NCBI RefSeq assembly: GCF_003236295.1
Contig: NZ_POTW01000005.1
Span: forward strand, 1 to 64,000
From: Jiangella anatolica
Lineage (GTDB): Bacteria; Actinomycetota; Actinomycetes; Jiangellales; Jiangellaceae
DNA length: 64,000 nt
Direction of reading: 5' to 3'
Made by a program: the position numbers and the translations under genes. Of this stretch, positions 58,913 to 64,000 are shown piece by piece; positions within the stretch are counted from its first letter, which is position 1, and the number at the start of each line of letters is the position of its first letter. Below the pieces are notes generated by a model. It ran no database searches and was not told the origin of the DNA. It saw nothing but the letters and a program-made list of their open reading frames with translations.

Positions 58913-59884
58913 ATGCGTTACCTGCCGCCCGTCGCCGTCGCCCTGGTCCTGGTGGCCGCGGCCTGCGGGTCCGACGACACCAGGGAGACCGCCGCAACCA
59001 GCGGCGGCTATCCGGTCACCGTCGAGAACTGCGGCGTCGACGTGACGTTCGACGCGCCGCCGGAGCGGGTGGTGCTGCTGGAGAGCGCGCCGGTGACGAT
59101 CATGCACGAGCTGGGCGTGCTGGACGCTGCCGTGCTGCGGGCCGGAGCGTTCCCGGAGGAGTACTACGACGACGAGACCGACGCGGCGATCGCCGGCATC
59201 GAGTCGCTCGGCGAGGACCTCGACACCAGCGGCCATCTGCAGATCTCGCAGGAGGTCATCATCGCCCAGCAGCCCGACCTGGTCATGGGGCTGCCCGACG
59301 GCATCACCCGCGAGGGGCTGGACGGCGTCGGCATCGAAGCGCTGGTGCAGCCGGTGATGTGCCCCGAGGGCGTCGACGCGACCACGTTCGACGACGTCTA
59401 CGAGCAGATCGAGACCTACGGCCGGATCTTCGACCGCGCCGACGAGGCCGGCGCGCTGGTCGCCGACCTGCAGGCGCGGGTCGCCGCCGTCGAGGAGTCC
59501 GTCGCTGCCGCCCCCGAGCGCACCGCCGCGGTGCTGTACCCGACCGTCGGCGGCGGCAGCGGCTACGCCTACGGCAACCGCAGCATGGCGCACCCGCAGC
59601 TGGAGGCGGCCGGCTTCACGAACGTCTTCGCCGACGTCGACGAGCGGGTCTTCGAGGTGACGCTGGAGCAGATCATCGCCGCCGACCCGGACGTGCTGAT
59701 CCTGCTCCACGTCGACGGCGACCCCGCCGCCGTCAAGGACGCCGTCGTCGGCCTGCCGGGCGCGGACGACCTGCGCGCGGTCCAGAACGACGACATCCTC
59801 GTGCAGCTGTTCAACTTCACCGAGCCGCCCACGCCGCTGTCGATCGACGGGCTGGAGCGGATCGCCGAGCGGTTCGCGCCGTGA
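58913..59884 (+). CDS. ABC-importer substrate-binding lipoprotein (BtuF/FepB type)
   Basis: A 323-residue lipoprotein (lipobox VAAAC at the end of VALVLVAAAC) of the helical-backbone cluster A binding-protein fold: VENCGVDVTFDAPPERVVLLES, ISQEVIIAQQPDLVMG and IIAADPDVLILLHV. Such proteins bind Fe-siderophores, haem, B12 or similar chelates. ATG at 58913 has GAGGAG upstream; the stop overlaps the ATPase GTG. A member of the proposed F420-0 importer clade is one possibility that I cannot test. Confidence 0.9.
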   Translation: MRYLPPVAVALVLVAAACGSDDTRETAATSGGYPVTVENCGVDVTFDAPPERVVLLESAPVTIMHELGVLDAAVLRAGAFPEEYYDDETDAAIAGIESLGEDLDTSGHLQISQEVIIAQQPDLVMGLPDGITREGLDGVGIEALVQPVMCPEGVDATTFDDVYEQIETYGRIFDRADEAGALVADLQARVAAVEESVAAAPERTAAVLYPTVGGGSGYAYGNRSMAHPQLEAAGFTNVFADVDERVFEVTLEQIIAADPDVLILLHVDGDPAAVKDAVVGLPGADDLRAVQNDDILVQLFNFTEPPTPLSIDGLERIAERFAP

Positions 59885-60663
59885 TCGGCGCCGACGGCGT
59901 CTCGTTCGCCTACGGCGACACGCTGGTGCTCGACGGCGCCCGCGTCACCGCCGGTCCCGGCCGCGTCGTCGGGCTGATCGGGCCGAACGGCAGCGGCAAG
60001 ACCACGCTGCTCCGGACGCTCTACGGCGCGCTGGCGCCGAGGGCCGGACTGGTCACGCTGGACCAGACGCCCGTCGGCGAGCTGAAGCCGCGCGACCTGG
60101 CCCGGCGGCTGGCCGTCGTCGTGCAGGAGGGCTCCGGCGAGCTGCCGCTGACGGTGACCGAGACGGTGCTGCTCGGCCGCACGCCGCACCTGTCGACGTT
60201 CCAGCGGCACGACCGGTCCGACTACCGGATCGCGGCCGCGGCGCTGGCCCGGGTCGGCGCCCGGCACCTGGCCGGCCGGGTGTTCGCCGGGCTGTCCGGC
60301 GGGGAGAAGCAGCGGGTGCTGATCGCCCGCGCGCTGGCCCAGCAGGCCGACCACCTGTTGCTCGACGAGCCCACCAACCACCTGGACATCCGCTACCAGC
60401 ACGAGGTGCTGCAGCTGGTCAGCCGGCTGGACGTGACCACCGTCGTGGTGCTGCACGACCTCAACCTGGCCGCCCGCTACTGCGACGAGCTGGTGCTGCT
60501 CGACGGCGGCCGGGTCGCCGCCGCGGGCACGCCGGACGACGTCCTGCGCGCGGAGGTGCTGGAGCCGGTGTACCGGATCGGCGTCCAGCGCATCGACACC
60601 GGCGACGGCGTCCAGCTGCTGTTCCGTCCGCTCGACTCCGTACCCGAAGGAGCGCCCGTATGA
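59881..60663 (+). CDS. FepC-type ABC transporter ATPase
   Basis: A 260-residue ATPase: Walker A GPNGSGKTT, Q-loop VVVQEGSGELPLTV, signature LSGGEKQRVLIARAL, Walker B LLLDEPTNHLD, H-loop VVLHDLNLAARYC. GTG at 59881 overlaps the binding-protein stop. It powers the FecCD permease encoded upstream; its own stop overlaps the methyltransferase gene. Confidence 0.93.
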   Translation: MIGADGVSFAYGDTLVLDGARVTAGPGRVVGLIGPNGSGKTTLLRTLYGALAPRAGLVTLDQTPVGELKPRDLARRLAVVVQEGSGELPLTVTETVLLGRTPHLSTFQRHDRSDYRIAAAALARVGARHLAGRVFAGLSGGEKQRVLIARALAQQADHLLLDEPTNHLDIRYQHEVLQLVSRLDVTTVVVLHDLNLAARYCDELVLLDGGRVAAAGTPDDVLRAEVLEPVYRIGVQRIDTGDGVQLLFRPLDSVPEGAPV

Positions 60664-61358
60664 CCGACGTCGCCACCGCTCAGGACAGCATCAACCGGTA
60701 CTGGACCGAGCGCGCCGACTCCTACGACGCCCACCACCTGAAGCAGCTCGGCAACGCCGAGATCAAGGCCGGCTGGACCGGCGTGTGGCGGCGCGCGCTG
60801 CCCGCCCCGCCGACCCGCGTGCTCGACGTCGGCACCGGCACCGGTCATGTCGCGCTGCTCCTCGCCGAGCTGGGCTACGACGTCGTCGGCACCGACCTCG
60901 CCGAGGGCATGCTGGACAAGGCTCGCGCGAAGGCAGCCACGCTGGCGACGCCGCCGAAGCTGCTGATCGGCGACGCCGTCACGCCGGACTTCCCCGATGC
61001 GAGCTTCGACGTGCTCACCAGCCGGTACCTGCTGTGGACGCTGCGCACGCCGGAGCTGGCCCTGGCCAACTGGCGGGCGGTGCTGCGGCCTGGCGGTCTG
61101 CTGGCGGCGGTCGACAGCACCTGGTTCCCGGCCGGCGTCGGGCCGGACCCGCTGTACGACCGGACGGCGATGTCGCTGCTGCCGCTGGCGGAGGCGGCCA
61201 GCATCGACGAGTCGGCGGCGCTGGTCCGCGCGGCCGGCTTCGCCGACGTCGCCGTCACGCCGCTGCCGCAGATCCTCGACCTCGACCGCCGCTTCGGCGT
61301 CGCCGACGGGCACGAGGTGCAGCTGCAGTTCCTCATCACCGGGCGGGCCGTCGCATGA
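60660..61358 (+). CDS. class I SAM-dependent methyltransferase
   Basis: A 232-residue methyltransferase: RVLDVGTGTGHVALLLAELG (motif I), VVGTDLAEGMLDKARAK, and VLRPGGLLAAVDSTWF. It has a Methyltransf_25/11-like core and a small C-terminal part. Coupled to the ATPase gene by ATGA. It may modify the imported compound, or act on a related ligand; no substrate is evident. Confidence 0.87.
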   Translation: MTDVATAQDSINRYWTERADSYDAHHLKQLGNAEIKAGWTGVWRRALPAPPTRVLDVGTGTGHVALLLAELGYDVVGTDLAEGMLDKARAKAATLATPPKLLIGDAVTPDFPDASFDVLTSRYLLWTLRTPELALANWRAVLRPGGLLAAVDSTWFPAGVGPDPLYDRTAMSLLPLAEAASIDESAALVRAAGFADVAVTPLPQILDLDRRFGVADGHEVQLQFLITGRAVA

Positions 61359-62098
61359 GCTGGCTGGAGCGCTGGGACCGCCAGCAGGAGGTCTACATCC
61401 GCGACCGGGAGCGGCGCTACGACGCCATGCTGGCGTTCCTGGAGGACCTCGCGCCGAAGGACCCGGTCGTGCTCGACCTCGCCGCCGGCCCCGGGTCGAC
61501 GGCGGTCCGCGTTCTGGACCGGCTGCCGGGCACCCGCTGCCTCGCCGTCGACGTCGACCCGGTGCTGCAGCGGCTCGGCAAGGACGCGTACGGCGACGCC
61601 GGCGGCCGGCTGACCTGGGTCACCGCCGATCTGCGCGACCCGTCGTGGCCGTCGGCGCTGGGCGTGGACGGCGTCGACGCGGTGGTCTCGACGACGGCGC
61701 TGCACTGGCTGCGGCCGGAGGAGCTCACGCCCTTGTACCGGACGCTGCGCGAACTGCTGGCCGCGTCGGGCGGGCCGTTCCTCAACGGCGACCACCTGCC
61801 GTTCCCGCGCGAGACGCCACGGATCGGGGCCGCCGCCGAGCGCGTCGACCAGGCCCGCCGCGACGCCGCCGTCGAGGCCGGCGCCGAGGACTGGGCCGCC
61901 TGGTGGGACGCGCTGCGGGCCGACCCCGCGCTGGCCGCCGAGCACGCCGCCCGCGAGGCGCTCTGGCCCGCCGACGGCCGCGGCTCCGCGGCGGCGTCGC
62001 TCGCCTACCACCAGGCGGCGCTCGACGCGGCCGGGTTCGCCGAGTCCGCGATCGTCTGGCAGGACCTGGACGAGCGGGTGCTGCTCGCGCTGCCCTGA
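61355..62098 (+). CDS. class I SAM-dependent methyltransferase
   Basis: A 247-residue protein: VVLDLAAGPGSTAVRVLDRLPGTRCLAVDVDP is the SAM-binding core, and DAVVSTTALHWLRPEELTPLYRTL matches the trans-aconitate methyltransferase-like branch. It overlaps the first methyltransferase gene (ATGA). Its sequence differs clearly from its neighbour, so the two are not a recent duplication. Its stop directly abuts the stop of the convergent flavoprotein gene. Confidence 0.87.
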   Translation: MSWLERWDRQQEVYIRDRERRYDAMLAFLEDLAPKDPVVLDLAAGPGSTAVRVLDRLPGTRCLAVDVDPVLQRLGKDAYGDAGGRLTWVTADLRDPSWPSALGVDGVDAVVSTTALHWLRPEELTPLYRTLRELLAASGGPFLNGDHLPFPRETPRIGAAAERVDQARRDAAVEAGAEDWAAWWDALRADPALAAEHAAREALWPADGRGSAAASLAYHQAALDAAGFAESAIVWQDLDERVLLALP

Positions 62099-63823
62099 CT
62101 ACTCGACCAGCTTGCCCTCGGTGGAGACGTCGCGGATGAGGCCGGCGATCTCGTCCGGCACCGGCGGGATCTCCTCGCGGACCACCCCGGTCGCCGGCGA
62201 CCACACGAGGTTCACCCGCAGCGCGGGGTCCAGCTCGGGGTGGTCCGCGCGGTTGTGGCAGCCGCGGGTCTCGCGCCGCTCCAGCGCGGCCTCCAGCGTC
62301 GCCCGGGCGGCCAGCGCGGACGCCTTCAGGTCGAACGCGTGCGCGAGGTCCTGGAAGCCGGCGATGTCGGGATGGATCCCGACGTCGGCCATGCGGTCCT
62401 CGATGCGGCCGAGCTCGGCCAGCCCGGTCTTCAGGCCGGTCTCGTCGCGGACGACGCCGGCGTGCTCGGTCATCGTGTTGCGGATGGAGCGCTGCAGCGC
62501 CCGCACGTTCTCGCGCCCGTCCGCCGCCAGCAGGTCGTCGACCTCGGCCCGAGCCTGCGCCACCGCACCGGGCGAGCGGCGCTGGGCGTCCAGGCCGGCC
62601 GCGTGCTCGACGGCGGCCCGGCCGACGATGCGGCCGAACACGAGCAGCTCGATCAGCGAGTTGCCGCCGAGCCGGTTGGCGCCGTGCAGCCCGCTGGACG
62701 CCTCGCCGATTGCGTAGAGGCCGTCGACATCGGTGCGGTGATCCTCGGGCCGGACCCACACCCCGCCCATCGAGTAGTGCGCGGTCGGCGCCACCTCGAT
62801 CGGGTCGGTGGTGATGTCGAGCATCTGCACCTCGAGCATCGTCTGGTAGACGCGCGGCAGCCGGGACATGATCGTCTCGCGCGGCAGGTGCGACACGTCC
62901 AGCCAGACGCCGCCCTTCTCGGTGCCGCGGCCCTCCTTGATCTCGGTGTACGCGGCCAGCGCGACGCGGTCGCGGGTGGACAGCTCCATGCGCTGCGGGT
63001 CGTAACGCTCCATGAACCGCTGGCCGAGCGCGTTGCGCAGGATGCCGCCCTCGCCGCGGGCGGCCTCGGAGATCAGCGTCCCGGCCGCGTTCTCCGGCTC
63101 GATGATGCCGGACGGGTGGAACTGGACCAGCTCCGGATCGCGCAGCCGGGCGCCGGCCTCGACGGCGAGCCGGAACGAGTCGCCGGTGTTCTCGTCGCGC
63201 CGCGACGAGGTGCGCCGCCAGATGCGGTTGTGGCCGCCGGCGGCCAGGATCACGGCGTCGGCGTGGATGCGGTAGCGGGTGCCGTCGCGCAGGTCGAAGC
63301 CGTACGCGCCGAACACCACGTTGTCGCGGACGAGGATGCGGGTGACGTAGACGCTGTCGAGGATCGGGACCGCCAGCTGCTCGGCACGCCGCACCAGCGT
63401 GCGCTGGATCTCCAGCCCGGTGTAGTCGCCGGCGAACGCGGTGCGCCGGTACGTGTGGGCGCCGAAGAAGCGCTGGGAGATGCGGCCGTCGGTCTCCCTG
63501 GCGAACTCCATGCCGTAGCGCTCGAGGTCGCGGATGCCGCGCTCGGCGCCGCGGGTGACGATCTCGACCGTGTGCGGGTGGGCGAGGAGGTAGCTCTCCT
63601 TGATCGTGTCGGCGGCGTGCTGCTGCCAGCTGTCGGCGGCGTCCATGGTGCCCAGCGCCGCGTTGATGCCGCCGGCCGCGAGCGCGGTGTGCGCGTCGTC
63701 GCGTGGCCGCTTGCCGACGGCGAGGACGTCGACGCCCTGCTCGGCGACCTCGATGGCGGCCCGCAGGCCGGAGCCTCCGGTCCCGATCACGAGCACGGTG
63801 GTGGACAGCTGTCGTTCCGTCAT
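62099..63823 (-). CDS. succinate dehydrogenase/fumarate reductase-type flavoprotein subunit
   Basis: A 574-residue flavoprotein: VLVIGTGGSGLRAAIEVAEQGVDVLAVGK (FAD motif), DDAHTALAAGGINAALG with the His-Thr of the FAD-attachment region, and LYAIGEASSGLHGANRLGGNSLIELLVFGR. Length and motifs suit SdhA/FrdA, and L-aspartate oxidase (NadB) is also related. ATG at 63823 is chosen (GAGAAG upstream) rather than a start 14 codons earlier. No iron-sulphur subunit gene lies on its downstream side; it could function alone. A LysR gene diverges from it. Confidence 0.83.
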   Translation of the reverse strand: MTERQLSTTVLVIGTGGSGLRAAIEVAEQGVDVLAVGKRPRDDAHTALAAGGINAALGTMDAADSWQQHAADTIKESYLLAHPHTVEIVTRGAERGIRDLERYGMEFARETDGRISQRFFGAHTYRRTAFAGDYTGLEIQRTLVRRAEQLAVPILDSVYVTRILVRDNVVFGAYGFDLRDGTRYRIHADAVILAAGGHNRIWRRTSSRRDENTGDSFRLAVEAGARLRDPELVQFHPSGIIEPENAAGTLISEAARGEGGILRNALGQRFMERYDPQRMELSTRDRVALAAYTEIKEGRGTEKGGVWLDVSHLPRETIMSRLPRVYQTMLEVQMLDITTDPIEVAPTAHYSMGGVWVRPEDHRTDVDGLYAIGEASSGLHGANRLGGNSLIELLVFGRIVGRAAVEHAAGLDAQRRSPGAVAQARAEVDDLLAADGRENVRALQRSIRNTMTEHAGVVRDETGLKTGLAELGRIEDRMADVGIHPDIAGFQDLAHAFDLKASALAARATLEAALERRETRGCHNRADHPELDPALRVNLVWSPATGVVREEIPPVPDEIAGLIRDVSTEGKLVE

Positions 63824-63857
63824 GCTTCTCACGCTAGGCGCGCTGCGTCGATGACGC

Positions 63858-63867
63858 CAATGCATTG
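63858..63867. promoter_or_regulatory. 10-bp palindrome in the LysR/flavoprotein divergent promoter
   Basis: CAATGCATTG is a perfect palindrome in the 78-bp gap between the flavoprotein gene and the LysR gene, where LysR proteins usually bind. It lies just upstream of the predicted LysR promoter (TTGTTC 63865-63870, 18 bp, TAGGCT 63889-63894). Confidence 0.45.
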
Positions 63868-63901
63868 TTCGAGTCGTTTCGATGCGCCTAGGCTATGGAG
63901 A

Positions 63902-64000
63902 ATGAACCTCGAGCAGTTGCGCGGCTTCGTCGAGGTGGCGCGGCTCGGCCACTTCACCCGGGCCGCGGAGCACCTGCACCTCGCCCAGCCGTCGCTCAGC
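63902..64000 (+). CDS. LysR-family regulator, 3' truncated by window edge
   Basis: Only the first 33 codons are visible: NLEQLRGFVEVARLGHFTRAAEHLHLAQPSLS, written here as two parts, NLEQLRGFVEVARLGHF and TRAAEHLHLAQPSLS, which is a textbook LysR helix-turn-helix start. ATG at 63902 follows TAGGCT by 7 nt, so it is probably leaderless although GGAG is close. Divergent from the flavoprotein gene, its likely target. Confidence 0.9.
   Translation, partial: MNLEQLRGFVEVARLGHFTRAAEHLHLAQPSLS

Overview
The window is very GC-rich DNA with almost every base in a gene, start codons that are often GTG, many 4-bp ATGA/GTGA stop-start overlaps, and family content (DUF222/HNH '13E12-type' nuclease, DUF3817 protein, ECF42 sigma with a DGPF protein, encapsulin with a B-type DyP peroxidase) that points to a filamentous or soil actinomycete. 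A Jiangella-like organism would fit, but that is a guess. No rRNA, tRNA or CRISPR array was seen. One IS110-family insertion sequence is present.

Region 1 (1-22.9 kb) is a catabolic island. It has a sugar oxidoreductase and a GH36 alpha-galactosidase (1-3.1 kb), an HNH gene, a class III aminotransferase, and a divergent seven-gene plus-strand operon (6.2-13.4 kb: two Gfo/Idh/MocA proteins, FAH hydrolase, D-aminoacylase-like and PF04909-type amidohydrolases, D-threonine aldolase-like enzyme, galactonate-dehydratase-like enolase-superfamily enzyme). A convergent minus-strand operon (13.4-19.7 kb) encodes an oligopeptide-type ABC importer without a binding protein, followed by an acyl-CoA ligase and a MaoC protein. 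An IclR regulator and a second GH36 close the island. Five copies of a 17-bp motif, ATCYGRAAY-N3-RTTYY, lie at or beside the predicted transcription starts of all these units and of iclR itself, so the region looks like one IclR regulon.

Region 2 (22.9-45.7 kb) is mixed: alcohol dehydrogenase plus a second IclR regulator with a divergent SDR; a GntR-kinase-enolase-paralogue operon; a PQQ-type sugar dehydrogenase; a SigE-family sigma factor with a membrane partner; DyP peroxidase plus encapsulin; a toxin-antitoxin pair; a GH4-sugar kinase-NagB-like operon; NDH-2; a beta-helix lipoprotein; the IS110 element; a VOC/DGPF/ECF42 trio; an alpha/beta hydrolase with TetR; and a SnoaL-like protein.

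Region 3 (45.7-57.6 kb) is an alpha-galactoside utilisation locus. A six-gene minus-strand operon (ROK repressor, GH97, binding protein, two permeases, GH36-like) faces an AraC regulator across a shared promoter carrying a 21-bp palindrome. An array of five alternating inverted GTCACCTGATC arms and a large secreted GH97 with two carbohydrate-binding modules follow.

Region 4 (57.8-64 kb) is a FecCD-type metal-chelate or cofactor importer (permease, binding protein, ATPase) with two SAM methyltransferases behind a palindromic operator, then an SdhA-like flavoprotein and the start of a divergent LysR gene.

A window-wide theme is leaderless genes: thirteen genes have no ribosome-binding site but a -10-like hexamer 6-8 nt upstream of the start codon, and many of them are regulators.
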